Below, piece by piece: positions 35,516 to 44,607 of a stretch of 64,000 nucleotides of DNA. The notes under the pieces are model-generated. The model was not told where the DNA came from, made no database searches, and saw nothing but the letters and a program-made list of their open reading frames with translations. Positions within the stretch are counted from its first letter, which is position 1, and the number at the start of each line of letters is the position of its first letter. Origin of the DNA: Niallia sp. XMNu-256 (GTDB lineage: Bacteria > Bacillota > Bacilli > Bacillales > Cytobacillaceae); contig NZ_CP137636.1 of assembly GCF_036670015.1 (NCBI RefSeq), forward strand, positions 1,962,501 through 2,026,500. The letters run 5' to 3'. The position numbers and the translations under genes were made by a program.

Positions 35516-35888
35516 CTCAGTTACTCCCTTCAAAAACCCCTAAGAATTGAATGGATAAATAGTTTATACAAACTTCTTAAATACATGATGTAATTGGAAA
35601 AGGATAATAAAACTAGCTGATAATTTAGTTCCGATTTAGATTTCGATTTTATGAGAAAGGTACAGAGGTAAATGAAACCTATTATAGTTTCGACAAAGGA
35701 TAGGGTAATATTCAAGGACTGAGATAAATTTTGAGCAGTGGTTCATTCTCATGTTACAAAGATCCATCAGACTTATCCCATAGAAAAAAGGGTTTCTATA
35801 AGAGAATATTAACAATAATTGGTATAATAACTGTGGATAGTATTTCGTACGTACAACAAATAACAAGAAACGGTAGGTGTTAAGACCT
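35516..35888. other. Intergenic region, one candidate promoter
   Basis: An extended -10 element TGGTATAAT occurs at 35820-35828, ~60 bases before the DUF302 gene, without a clear -35. Otherwise I see nothing beyond AT-rich spacer. Confidence 0.35.
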
Positions 35889-36311
35889 TTGGATTTTCAA
35901 TATGAATTTAATTCTTTGATAACGACATTTGTACAGGAGGAACCTGAGAATCTAGCTAAAAGGCTTTATAATTGTATAGAAGAATCTGGAATCAAGCTCT
36001 ATGCAGTGGTAGATCATCAAAGGGATATGGAGGCACTTCAAGTATACTCATACCCAGCTTTTACTCTTATATTCGGAAATCCCCGAATGGGATCCAAATT
36101 ATTAGAAAAGCTACCAATGGCTGCGATTGATATTCCACTTAGGATTTCGATTATTAAATCAGAATCAGGTGAAGGCAGCAATATCATTTTCCGAGACATG
36201 GAACATCTATTTACAGATTATATTAAAGAAGTGGCAGATCTTCGTAATTGGGCACAAGAGGTTAATCAGATAGTGACGAGATTAGTTGAAAAATGTGTTG
36301 ATAGCAACTAG
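35889..36311 (+). CDS. DUF302-domain protein
   Basis: About 140 residues; the DUF302 pattern is FPAFTLIFGNPRMGSKLLEK-like (YSYPAFTLIFGNPRMGSKLL), PMAAIDIPLRISI. The start is TTG 35889 (with AGGTG ~9 bases upstream) or GTG 35877; TTG is preferred. DUF302 proteins have no settled function, though a heme- or cofactor-related role has been suggested for some. Cytoplasmic. The following hairpin at 36327 terminates it. Confidence 0.75.
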   Translation: MDFQYEFNSLITTFVQEEPENLAKRLYNCIEESGIKLYAVVDHQRDMEALQVYSYPAFTLIFGNPRMGSKLLEKLPMAAIDIPLRISIIKSESGEGSNIIFRDMEHLFTDYIKEVADLRNWAQEVNQIVTRLVEKCVDSN

Positions 36312-36326
36312 TGTGAAATATTAAAT

Positions 36327-36374
36327 GAGCCTCCTTTTCGGAAATAAATGACGTTCCGTTAAAAGGAGGTTTGT
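36327..36374 (+). terminator. Terminator after the DUF302 gene
   Basis: GCCTCCTTTT and AAAAGGAGGT pair, with an inner CGGAA/TTCCG stem, followed by TTTGTT. Confidence 0.7.
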
Positions 36375-36435
36375 TAAATGGTTCATATTTGTATACTGAA
36401 CAGCGCAACTATCAATAACTTTTTTAAAACCTTAG

Positions 36436-36462
36436 GCCGAAGTCACAGGGACGCCCCGATAA
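36436..36462. repeat. GTCACTGTGAC-family repeat, copy 5
   Basis: GAAGTCACAGGGACGCCCCG followed by ATAAGAAAA. It is close to the copy at 44403 (GGGGCGTCACAGGGACGCCC). Confidence 0.6.
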
Positions 36463-36583
36463 GAAAACGCTTCAATTCAGGTCTAATGCCCTATTTTTTC
36501 GTTATGGAAGAAGTAGTCATTGACAGTTGAGCGATTTTACCCGTAAAGTTGCTTATGATGCAATTGAAAACGGGGGAGTACAA

Positions 36584-37852
36584 ATGTTATTTATTAATAA
36601 TCTACTTCTGGATATGGAACTAGATCCTAGATTAGTAGAATATCTTTCGGTAATGATCAAGATTGTGCTAATTGGGCTTTTATGTGTCTTAGCCAATTTT
36701 ATTTCAAAAAAAATTGTGATCAGGATCATCACTCGTATTGTGACAAATGCCAAAATCAAGTGGGGGAATATCCTTTTAGAAAGAAAAGTTTTTCGAAAGT
36801 TATCCCATATGGTTCCTGCGATCATCATTTATGCGTTTGCTGCAACATTTCCAACTTATCAATCGACCATTGAGAAATTAGCCGTTGCTTATATGATAAT
36901 TGTAGGATTAGTGTTTATTCAAAGCTTATTAAATGCCCTGAATGATATCTATCAAACTTTCGAAATATCCAAGATTAAGCCGATTAAAGGATATGTTCAG
37001 GTCGTTAACATTGTGATCATGACTGTAGGGGTCATCCTCGTGATCTCAAGTCTAATGGATAAAAGTCCTCTTATTTTATTAAGTGGGATTGGGGCTCTTT
37101 CGGCCGTTTTAATGTTAGTATTTAAGGATTCATTATTAGGACTCGTGGCGGGAATTCAGTTGACGGCTAATGATATGGTTCGAGTGGGTGACTGGATTGA
37201 AATGCCAAAATATGGAGCAGATGGGGATGTAATTGATATTTCGTTAAATACCGTCATGGTTCAAAACTTTGACAAAACGATTACGATGATCCCAAGTTAT
37301 GCCCTTATTTCCGATTCTTTTATCAACTGGAGAGGGATGCAAAGCTCAGGTGGGCGACGAATCAAGCGTTCTCTGTATATCGATACAAGCAGTATTACGT
37401 TTTGCACCGACCAAATGATTGAGAAATTTGTTCAAGTTCATTATCTTTCAGATTATATTATTCAAAAAGAAAGAGAAATTACGGAGTATAATACAAAAAA
37501 TGAATTCGATCTGAAAAATCCTGTAAATGGCCGTGCCCTTACCAATATCGGTGTTTTTCGGGCGTACATTAGTAATTACCTCAAAAATCACGAAGGAATC
37601 AATCAAGAAATGACTTTAATGGTAAGGCAGCTGGCACATAGTGAACACGGGGTGCCTTTAGAAATTTATGCGTTTACCAATTCTGTACAGTGGGCCGTAT
37701 ATGAAACAGTACAATCCGATATTTTTGATCATTTATTTTCCGTTGCACCAGAGTTTGGACTTCGAGTATTCCAAAACCCAACTGGGGCTGATTTAAGAAA
37801 CAAGGTAGAAGATTCGACAGATAAAGCTTTAATTAGTGAAAAAAGCTATTAA
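36584..37852 (+). CDS. MscS-family channel, YbdG/MscM-like
   Basis: A 422-residue channel with about five N-terminal helices, then the pore helix (LSGIGALSAVLMLVFKDSLL), the beta domain (VGDWIEMPKYGADGDVIDIS) and a long C-terminal domain ending LAHSEHGVPLEIYAFT. This extended C terminus is typical of the E. coli YbdG (MscM) group. ATG 36584 is preferred, with GGGGGAG 5 bases upstream; the frame also opens at 36527. It complements the shorter MscS at 13644. Confidence 0.9.
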   Translation: MLFINNLLLDMELDPRLVEYLSVMIKIVLIGLLCVLANFISKKIVIRIITRIVTNAKIKWGNILLERKVFRKLSHMVPAIIIYAFAATFPTYQSTIEKLAVAYMIIVGLVFIQSLLNALNDIYQTFEISKIKPIKGYVQVVNIVIMTVGVILVISSLMDKSPLILLSGIGALSAVLMLVFKDSLLGLVAGIQLTANDMVRVGDWIEMPKYGADGDVIDISLNTVMVQNFDKTITMIPSYALISDSFINWRGMQSSGGRRIKRSLYIDTSSITFCTDQMIEKFVQVHYLSDYIIQKEREITEYNTKNEFDLKNPVNGRALTNIGVFRAYISNYLKNHEGINQEMTLMVRQLAHSEHGVPLEIYAFTNSVQWAVYETVQSDIFDHLFSVAPEFGLRVFQNPTGADLRNKVEDSTDKALISEKSY

Positions 37853-37872
37853 TAAAATTAAATAAGCTACCG

Positions 37873-37918
37873 AACAAAACCGACTGTTTTAACTAACACA
37901 GTCGGTTTTGTTCATTTA
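37873..37918. terminator. Terminator after the YbdG-like gene
   Basis: AACAAAACCGACTGT pairs exactly with ACAGTCGGTTTTGTT; a weak T run follows (CATTT). Confidence 0.75.
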
Positions 37919-37929
37919 AACTGTTAAAG

Positions 37930-37978
37930 TTCGGCGTGTCACAAATCGGGGAGTCACTGTGACTTTGAATCCGGTGAC
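37930..37978. repeat. GTCACTGTGAC-family repeat, copy 6
   Basis: TTCGGCGTGTCACAAATCGG then GGAGTCACTGTGACTTTGAA. Two arms are present, as in copy 4. Confidence 0.55.
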
Positions 37979-38056
37979 AACGAATCCTATTTGGTATGCA
38001 CTTACTGCAATCGGGAAAGATAAACTGTCATGCTATTATGAATGGAGGAACTTAAA

Positions 38057-38842
38057 ATGAGCAAAACAATTTTCATTACCGGTGCAGGCAGTGGGCTCGG
38101 CAAAGGTGCTGCCATTGGACTTGCCAAAAAAGGGCATCGTGTGATTGCTAGTACAGAGCTGACTTCTCAAAAAACAGACCTTTTGCGGGAAGCGCAGGAC
38201 CAGGGACTAGATATAGAAGTGATTAAAATTGATATTACAAACCCTTTGGATCTCAAACAGATTGAGAAGTATGATTTTGACGTATTTGTTGCAAATGCAG
38301 CCATTAATGAACGAGGGCCACTAAGTGAAGTACCGATGAACCGTGTTCGCGCTCTTTTTGAGGTAAATGTTTTCGCTACCTTGGAAACCGTACAGATCGC
38401 TGCACGGAAGATGGTTGAAAAGGGAAGCGGGAAAATTGTCTTTATGAGTTCCATTTCTGGAATTGTGGCATCTCCCTATAACGCTCCATATGCCGCTACA
38501 AAACATGCGATTGAAGCGATTTCCCATGCATTAAAGTCGGAACTTCAAGGATTTGGAGTAAAAGTTGCCACTATAAATCCAGGTGCCTTCAAGACAGGCT
38601 TTAACGATCGAGCAGCAGAAGAGTTATGGAAATGGTACGATGAAGAAAAGAACTTCACGAAAAAAGAAGATATTCAAAAGGCGGAAGAGGGGTTAAAGAA
38701 CCAGTTTGACCCGCAGGATTTAATTGCAAAAATGGTAGAAATCATCCCAGCTGACCAACATAAATTCCGAACGGCCTATCCTCAGCAAACGGAGAATCAG
38801 ATGAAACAAGAAGAACAAAAGTGGTGGGAGATGGACATATAG
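38057..38842 (+). CDS. Short-chain dehydrogenase/reductase
   Basis: A 261-residue SDR with ITGAGSGLGKG (cofactor binding), ANAAINERG replacing the usual NNAG, Ser in FMSSISG and the catalytic YAATKHA. ATG 38057 is chosen, with GGAGG 8 bases upstream. The atypical ANAA is found in some SDR subgroups and need not impair function. Substrate unknown. Confidence 0.9.
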   Translation: MSKTIFITGAGSGLGKGAAIGLAKKGHRVIASTELTSQKTDLLREAQDQGLDIEVIKIDITNPLDLKQIEKYDFDVFVANAAINERGPLSEVPMNRVRALFEVNVFATLETVQIAARKMVEKGSGKIVFMSSISGIVASPYNAPYAATKHAIEAISHALKSELQGFGVKVATINPGAFKTGFNDRAAEELWKWYDEEKNFTKKEDIQKAEEGLKNQFDPQDLIAKMVEIIPADQHKFRTAYPQQTENQMKQEEQKWWEMDI

Positions 38843-38953
38843 GAAGCTTCTGCTAGTTCTAGTAACAGGTAGTATGGGTTGTTGATAAAAAAGGGAAAAA
38901 GAGAAAGATCATGAGAATCTCTTATAGATAACCCAATTCTCCAAAATAACCAA

Positions 38954-39003
38954 AAAATCCCTTTCCGCAAACGTTAAAGTGGAAAGGGGGTTTCACTTTT
39001 TTC
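38954..39003. terminator. Terminator after the SDR gene
   Basis: AATCCCTTTCC pairs with GGAAAGGGGGTT, followed by CACTTTTTT. Confidence 0.7.
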
Positions 39004-39021
39004 AATCAAACTTTCCAGCTC

Positions 39022-39092
39022 AATTTAACTTCATTCAGAAATTTTTTTGTACCGATAGCTTGCGATAGATACATAAGTCACCAACTTCTTTC
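39022..39092. repeat. Structured repeat family, partial copy 3 (left part only)
   Basis: TTTAACTTCATTCAGAAATT and TGTACCGATAGCTTGCGA match the left end of 34493-34732 closely; the match stops at CCAACTTCTTTCAG. It lies between a terminator and the end of the hydrolase gene. Confidence 0.65.
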
Positions 39093-39102
39093 AGATTATG
39101 TA

Positions 39103-39879
39103 CTAACACTTATAATCTTCTATAAAACTATAGATCGCTTCATTAACTTGTTGAGGGTTACAAAGATTACTAGGGTCAAATGCATTTTCTACAGCTATAA
39201 AATTCCCCTCTGGTGCAGTCATGGCAATTTCTTTATTTAACCGCACAATTTGGGGTGATTCGTCTCCGGCAAGTGCCAGGATTGGAATAGTAGATTCTTT
39301 GATCCGATCTAAATTATTTAATCCAATCGTTCCAATTAATTGCATCAATAAGATCATCGATTTTCGATTTTTTAAGAAGCGTAAAATTTCTTCATAAGTT
39401 AATTCCCATTTCGAATAATATTGGTAAATCGGTAGTAACCATTTGTAGGGGACTAACATGGAGATTAAGAAGCCTGCGCCCAGCAAACCAATTCTTATAT
39501 CATCAAAACTATAAGGAATGATTCGGGCATACGAATCAATAATCACTAATTTTTCCACACGTGTTTCATGTATTTTTGCCATTTCTTGGGCAACCATCCC
39601 ACCATATGAAACGCCGACAAAAATTGCTCGTTCAATGTGTAAATAATCCATTAATTCAACAATACTTTTAGCATGTAATTTCAAGTACTTCCATGGGTTC
39701 AAGCATTTAAACGGTTCAGACTGACCGGTTCCTCTTAAGTCTAATGTGATGGTCTGAAAAGATTTCGAAAGATAATTTACTTGTGGGGCAAACATTTTAT
39801 GTGTGGACCCTGTACCAGGTATAAATATGATCGGAAACCCTTCCCCTTTTACCTCATAATACATCCCTCTATAGTTCAT
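39103..39879 (-). CDS. Alpha/beta hydrolase with an altered active site
   Basis: A 258-residue alpha/beta hydrolase. The N-terminal part has FIPGTGSTHKMF, DLRGTGQSEPF and nucleophile Ser in GVSYGGMVAQE; Asp lies in LALAGDESPQ. At the position of the catalytic His (usual N-A-G-H-x-S-N-L-x-N-P) the sequence is NAFDPSNLCNP, so His is replaced by Asp. It may be inactive, or use another residue. AAGGAAG lies ~12 bases before ATG. Confidence 0.82.
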   Translation of the reverse strand: MNYRGMYYEVKGEGFPIIFIPGTGSTHKMFAPQVNYLSKSFQTITLDLRGTGQSEPFKCLNPWKYLKLHAKSIVELMDYLHIERAIFVGVSYGGMVAQEMAKIHETRVEKLVIIDSYARIIPYSFDDIRIGLLGAGFLISMLVPYKWLLPIYQYYSKWELTYEEILRFLKNRKSMILLMQLIGTIGLNNLDRIKESTIPILALAGDESPQIVRLNKEIAMTAPEGNFIAVENAFDPSNLCNPQQVNEAIYSFIEDYKC

Positions 39880-40660
39880 TAATTGTTCAAACTTCCTTTC
39901 TGTTTCGTGTTAGCAATGAACTAGTTGCTGTTTATCTATGTATATACCCAATTATTACTATATTTATAGTTAAAGAGATAAGAAATTTTTGTGTAAAAGA
40001 TCTCTTTAAACATTTAGAAATGGTATTGAATATATAAACGTAAGGGGATGGTATTAAAAGCAAGCGTATTCTTCTAATACGTTGCTCAGGAGAAGTTCCG
40101 ACTTCTATAACTTTGGGATGAGCGCATATATATTTTTTGATTCAGTGGGGGGCAAACTCCGGTTAAATGAGGTAAAAGCCTTCGTTGGATGTTTCGGGTT
40201 TTAAAAGGTAATTTCTCGAGCAGCTCGATGACGGGTCGAATGTTCTAGTCAGGCGAAAGCCCCAGGATATGACGTATTGAAGTATGAGAAAAATTGAACC
40301 CAAATAGGCGAATTGGGTAAAGAATTTAGGCCTATTGGTTCTTTGGTTGGATCATCTAGTGCGTGTTAAACATTCAAATTCTACAACCAAAGATATTTGT
40401 AGACATTAAAAAACTTGGCATCATACCAAGCTAAATGGAGTTGCTTTACTATTGAGTATTTGTTTCTGTTAAAACCAACGATGACAGGGATCGCGAACCA
40501 TCTGCTTCTAATAGTGGACTTTTTTAAAAAGGTCATCATTAATAATGAAATGCATCATAGGTCTCCGGTATATTACTTTCCTATGGATAAAAAGGCTGCT
40601 AGCATAGGAACCTAAAAATAATTTTTCTTAACGGCTACACCCTTGAACTGTTTTCGTATT
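39880..40660. other. Long intergenic region with a decayed structured-repeat copy
   Basis: From ~40060 to 40275 the order of blocks (GTTCCGACTTCTATAA, GATTCAGTGGGGG, CTCGAGCAGCTCGATG, TCAGGCG) follows the structured repeat at 34493 but with many changes. A 66-codon frame at 40415-40615 has no convincing ribosome site or family, and CTTGG/CCAAG near 40410 can pair. I support no gene here. Confidence 0.45.
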
Positions 40661-41677
40661 TTATATTTTTGACCTTCCTAAAATATAAGGAAAGTAGTTT
40701 TTAATAAAATAAGCAATAGGAGCAATGATTAAAATAGAAACCATGGTATAAAACGATCCAATCCAAATTTTGTTTAAAAATGATTCATTTTCTAAAGTCT
40801 TCTTAAACACCATATTCAGTACACTAAATACAATACTTTGATGTAATGCCAGGTAGATCAGAGAATTTTTACCTACATACTGAAAAACCGCATTTGTTTC
40901 AATCTTCTGTACAGCAATGAGGAAGGCGATAATACCTGAAAATGCGGCAATGACAAACAAAGCATAGTTGCCATATTGACTCTCATACATATCGACCCTT
41001 TCGCCCGAAAGCAGATAGTTAAGATATCCAGTTGTAATGTTAAGGAAACAAAAGATCAGTAGAACTTTCATATTTATTAAATGAGTTAGTTTCTGGATGC
41101 TTTCTTTATAAAAATACCCCGCACCAAAAAAAAGAACAGCCATAAAAGCGGCATCAATATTCCAAGGCAGCGGCTTTCCCAATAACATACTATACATATA
41201 ACCGATAAGAGATATAATCATTAGTGCAATAGCTACTAAAAGATTTGTTTTGAGCTTAGTTCTCAAAAAGTAAAACAACAGTTCAGTTATAAATAGACAT
41301 GTTAAGAACCAAAGCGCCCCAATATGAACCGTCCAATCTGTGTTTCTGTTCCCAATGAAGGTACCTATTAACGGTTTAAACAAACTACTTGAGTATTCTA
41401 TATCTCCAATTTTATACCTAAATAGAAACCAAAAATAGACGATGATGGAAAAAGAAAAATACGGGATGATCAATGATTTACATTTACTAGTAAAAAGTTT
41501 TGAAAAACGATGATACTTAGTTGGTGAAAACAAAAAGCCTGATAAGAAAAAGAACAAGGGCATGTGAAAAGTATAAATAAATGTCTTGAGCATCTGTGGA
41601 ATGTGATCATGAGCAAATATCACTAATACCATCCCAATTCCTTTACCTACATCTAACCATCCCAATCTCCCTTTCAA
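40661..41677 (-). CDS. Membrane acyltransferase (Acyltransferase_3 family)
   Basis: A 338-residue protein with about ten helices. The N-terminal RLGWLDVGKGIGMVLVIFAH and FHMPLFFFLSGFLF motifs are typical of this family, which acetylates or succinylates surface glycans. GGATCTATTTTG lies before ATG (GGAGGATC on the transcript strand). It is independent of the second acyltransferase at 29369; the two differ clearly in sequence. Confidence 0.87.
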   Translation of the reverse strand: MKGRLGWLDVGKGIGMVLVIFAHDHIPQMLKTFIYTFHMPLFFFLSGFLFSPTKYHRFSKLFTSKCKSLIIPYFSFSIIVYFWFLFRYKIGDIEYSSSLFKPLIGTFIGNRNTDWTVHIGALWFLTCLFITELLFYFLRTKLKTNLLVAIALMIISLIGYMYSMLLGKPLPWNIDAAFMAVLFFGAGYFYKESIQKLTHLINMKVLLIFCFLNITTGYLNYLLSGERVDMYESQYGNYALFVIAAFSGIIAFLIAVQKIETNAVFQYVGKNSLIYLALHQSIVFSVLNMVFKKTLENESFLNKIWIGSFYTMVSILIIAPIAYFIKNYFPYILGRSKI

Positions 41678-41957
41678 AATAGATCCTCCTTATTCAACAA
41701 AGCAATCTCCATTGTTAGGATGCCTACTATTTTGATATTTACTTTCTTATAATGGAATTTTTATTATGAAGCGTGAAACAGAACACCGGAATGATAAGGT
41801 AAAGTTTTTTATATTTTAAAAATGACTTAATTATAAGGAAAGAGAGAAGAGGAAACAATCTTTCGGAATATCGGGGTTATGAATAATAAACAAACCGAAA
41901 ATAACTAATATTATTTGTAGGTATTCTAACTCAAAATAGGATAAAGTGAGGAAAATC

Positions 41958-42695
41958 ATGAAAAAAATAATCATTTTGCTATTAATCAATATCTGTATTG
42001 TTTTTCTACCAACACAAGCTTTCGCACAAAAAAGAGTTCCTATTTTAGTCTATCATTCCATTGATGAGTATAAAGGAAGTGGGTCACAAGATTTGTATGT
42101 CACACCTAAAAATTTTGAAACTCAAATCAAATACCTTCGGGACCATGGATTCACGTTATTAACCTTTGAAAATTGGCAAGATATAAATCATGTTGATAAG
42201 CCCATATTTATTACTTTTGACGATGCCTATAAAAATAATATTAACGCCTTTAGAGTTTTTCAAAAACTGCAAAATCAATCCTTTAAACCAAAGGGGACAA
42301 TATTTGTTATTTCAGATTTTATTGGTCGGTCTAATCGGTTAACAACAGATGAATTGAAGATGATGGTTAAATCAGGTTTTATTTCTGTTCAATCACATAC
42401 GGCAACCCATCCTGATTTAACAAAGATATCAAATTATGAAAAAGAGTTAAAAAAGTCGAAAGAAAAAATTGAACAAATCACGGGGAAACCGGTTATTGCT
42501 TTGGCTTATCCATATGGAAAGTTTAATAATAAGGTAGTAGAAGAGACAAAGAAATATTACCAATACGGACTGACAACAATACCAAGCCCTTATGTAAAGT
42601 CAGGAATAAAAAACGAGATGTATTATTTGCCACGAATTTATGTCAAATATTTTACAACTCTTGACGAATTTGCCAAGATTGTTGAAGGGGCATAA
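41958..42695 (+). CDS. Secreted polysaccharide deacetylase
   Basis: A 245-residue NodB-type carbohydrate esterase 4. A signal peptide (~23 residues, ending TQAFA) is followed by VYHSIDEY, the metal motif TFDDAY, SHTATHPDL with the His-x-x-x-His pair and the YPYGKFNNKV block. It removes acetyl groups from an extracellular glycan. ATG 41958 is preferred, with GTGAGG upstream; GTG 41946 would put residues before the signal peptide. Adjacent to the divergent acyltransferase. Confidence 0.88.
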   Translation: MKKIIILLLINICIVFLPTQAFAQKRVPILVYHSIDEYKGSGSQDLYVTPKNFETQIKYLRDHGFTLLTFENWQDINHVDKPIFITFDDAYKNNINAFRVFQKLQNQSFKPKGTIFVISDFIGRSNRLTTDELKMMVKSGFISVQSHTATHPDLTKISNYEKELKKSKEKIEQITGKPVIALAYPYGKFNNKVVEETKKYYQYGLTTIPSPYVKSGIKNEMYYLPRIYVKYFTTLDEFAKIVEGA

Positions 42696-42790
42696 CATTT
42701 GAACAATTGATAAACTAAAAGAGCAATGGGACCTCCACTTTTCTGCCTGAAGGTATAGTATTCGAACGTTTCATTATTGAAAAATAAGCA

Positions 42791-42960
42791 AGATCCCTAC
42801 CTCTAGATTCTAAGTACAACTAAAGAAAATAGATGGGGGATCATTGCCTGTAAGGCTTCAAAATAATGAGTGCATACTAAATACGCCTACAGAAACTGCT
42901 TTGTGACTTGCCTAGAGCTTTCCATCAGCGGGGATGAAAGAAAACCTCCACTGATGGAAT
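42791..42960. repeat. Palindrome-ended dispersed repeat, copy C
   Basis: Same orientation as copy B. Shared blocks are AGATGGGGGATCATTGCC (AGATAGGTGGGGATCAACTGCC in B), GCCTACAGAAACTGC and the terminal hairpin TCCATCAGCGGGGATGAAAG with CCTCCACTGATGGA. Confidence 0.65.
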
Positions 42961-42970
42961 TTTTACTTTA

Positions 42971-43378
42971 TTAACTACAGCAAGCCTCACGACATGCGTC
43001 AGCACATTGTCTACAAATCTCAGCACATTTTCGCCAGATGGGATCGTCGAATTTTTCACACGCTTTTGCACAAGCATCACAGATATTAGCGCAAAAACTG
43101 CTTATTAATTTGGCGTTTACACTGTTACGTGAAATCATTTGGCTTACTAGAGCACAGATGTCAGAACAGTCACGTAAAATTTTTAGGCAATTTGCGTATT
43201 CCTCTTTTGGGGAAGTACAACACAAATCAAAACACTCATTACATGCTTGAATACACAGATTACAAGCATCTAGACACTCTTTCAGATAAGTGTTCAGTTG
43301 GTCCCCAATTGCATAAGTATTTCCTGAAGGGGGTGCAGTTTCCGTCATTTTTACCGAGTTTTTTGTCACCATTTCCAA
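42971..43378 (-). CDS. Four-helix-bundle copper-binding protein (DUF326, YhjQ/Csp-like)
   Basis: A ~135-residue Cys-rich helical protein. Repeated CxxxC patterns such as CLDACNLCIQACNECFDLCC and CANICDACAKACEKF line the inside of a four-helix bundle that stores Cu(I), as in Csp proteins. The start is TTG 43378 (GGAGG 7 bases upstream) or ATG 43372. A terminator-like hairpin lies in the leader at 43431-43469. No copper ATPase or CsoR gene is in view. Confidence 0.85.
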   Translation of the reverse strand: MEMVTKNSVKMTETAPPSGNTYAIGDQLNTYLKECLDACNLCIQACNECFDLCCTSPKEEYANCLKILRDCSDICALVSQMISRNSVNAKLISSFCANICDACAKACEKFDDPIWRKCAEICRQCADACREACCS

Positions 43379-43430
43379 AGTTTCAGCCTCCAAAATAAAT
43401 GTATTAGGGTAGTAGAAAAAGTAATCGCAC

Positions 43431-43488
43431 AAAAAAAAGCGAACGTTACCGAACAGGTACACGTTTCGCCTCTCTTTGAAGAGTCGGC
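43431..43488 (-). promoter_or_regulatory. Leader hairpin/terminator (possible attenuator) before the copper-protein gene
   Basis: On the minus strand a stem GCGAAACGTGTACC ... GGTAACGTTCGC is followed by eight T, a strong intrinsic terminator ~55 bases before the start. Just upstream GCCGACTCTT/AAGAGAGGC forms a second stem that shares its last bases with the first. This looks like a leader control element, although it could simply end an upstream transcript from 43606-44154. Confidence 0.5.
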
Positions 43489-43605
43489 TTATACTTTTTT
43501 ACTACGCAATAAATATACTGTTGATTCGCTGTAATTATTACAATATTTAGATAAAAGGCGAATGAGTTTTTTTCATCTAATACCTATAGTTTTATAGTGT
43601 ATTTT

Positions 43606-44154
43606 CTACTTTGAGTTAATTTCTTCATTTATTTTGTTCAGCCATTCTTGATAAGAAGCAATCGTTTCTTTGATTTCAGTGATTTTTTCCATGTTACCTG
43701 AACGTTGAATCTCAACCATACGGTCTAATGACAAATGGATAAAACCCAAAATGGTTTCTTTTATTAGCTTAAGTTCGAATTTGGATCGATTATTAGTAAG
43801 TTCCTTGTCAATCATTAGGCCTTCTTTGAAAAAGGTAGAAGTGCGCACAGAATTCTCAATGATATGCTTTTCTCCAGACAAACTCATACGTTGAATGAGA
43901 CGATCAAATAGTTCTACCAGCAGTGGGTCTTCTGTTTCTATCCTAAGATAATTAAGATACAATTGAGGCTCTATTTTAGAATGAAAGATCATAAAAGTAG
44001 CTTCTTCTTCCTCTCGAAAAACCGTTATCGTTCTTGTGTTTTTCATGGCATGTTCTTCAAGCATAAATCCCAATTTGCTTGCAAAAGATTTCCACCATTT
44101 GTAGACTTCGGATTGAAAAACCCCTTTTATATTACGGTAAATAACAACCTTCAT
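43606..44154 (-). CDS. Hypothetical protein
   Basis: A 182-residue hydrophilic protein (starts MKVVIYRNIKGVFQSEVYKW). The start at ATG 44154 is set by GGAGGGAG 7 bases upstream, not by the longer frame to 44223. Sequence hints at an alpha/beta N-terminal domain and a long helical C-terminal part (residues ~125-182). No family recognised. Confidence 0.6.
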   Translation of the reverse strand: MKVVIYRNIKGVFQSEVYKWWKSFASKLGFMLEEHAMKNTRTITVFREEEEATFMIFHSKIEPQLYLNYLRIETEDPLLVELFDRLIQRMSLSGEKHIIENSVRTSTFFKEGLMIDKELTNNRSKFELKLIKETILGFIHLSLDRMVEIQRSGNMEKITEIKETIASYQEWLNKINEEINSK

Positions 44155-44402
44155 ATTCACTCCCTCCTGCTTATTGTAGTTAAGGAAAGCATCTATGATT
44201 TGTATTCGGTCCAATTTTTTCATTGTAAACGGTCATGTCTTGGAAAGCTGAAGACCTAAAAAAGAATTTGCATGATCATAAAACGAATAAATTGCTCCTC
44301 ATGTTCTCAAAAGTTGAGTAAAACAGTCGACATTCAGTCCTTAATTTCATGATATTTTCCTATAATAAATACCGTGAAGGCAATAGCCTAAAATAACAAA
44401 AC

Positions 44403-44437
44403 ATTTTCGGGGCGTCACAGGGACGCCCCGAAAAATG
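44403..44437. repeat. GTCACTGTGAC-family repeat, copy 7 (terminator-like)
   Basis: TTTTCGGGGCGTC pairs with GACGCCCCGAAAA over ACAGG. This copy is a near-perfect hairpin with T/A flanks and so could serve as a bidirectional terminator. A second stem CCCCCTT/AAGGGGG follows at 44453-44490. Confidence 0.7.
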
Positions 44438-44607
44438 GTTAAATAACAAAAATGCCCCCTTACCACAAATGTTGGGCAAGGGGGGATATTCTAAGTGTTT
44501 CGATTTCACTAACTGGACGTTAGGGCAATGATAACATTTATTATCATTTTTACAGAAAAAGTTGTAAAATTAAAAGAATATATTTATTATTCTTATCCGA
44601 TATCATT

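Noticed and set aside
40415-40615. 66-codon frame in the long gap
   Set aside because: No ribosome site, no recognisable family and a sequence context of decayed repeats.
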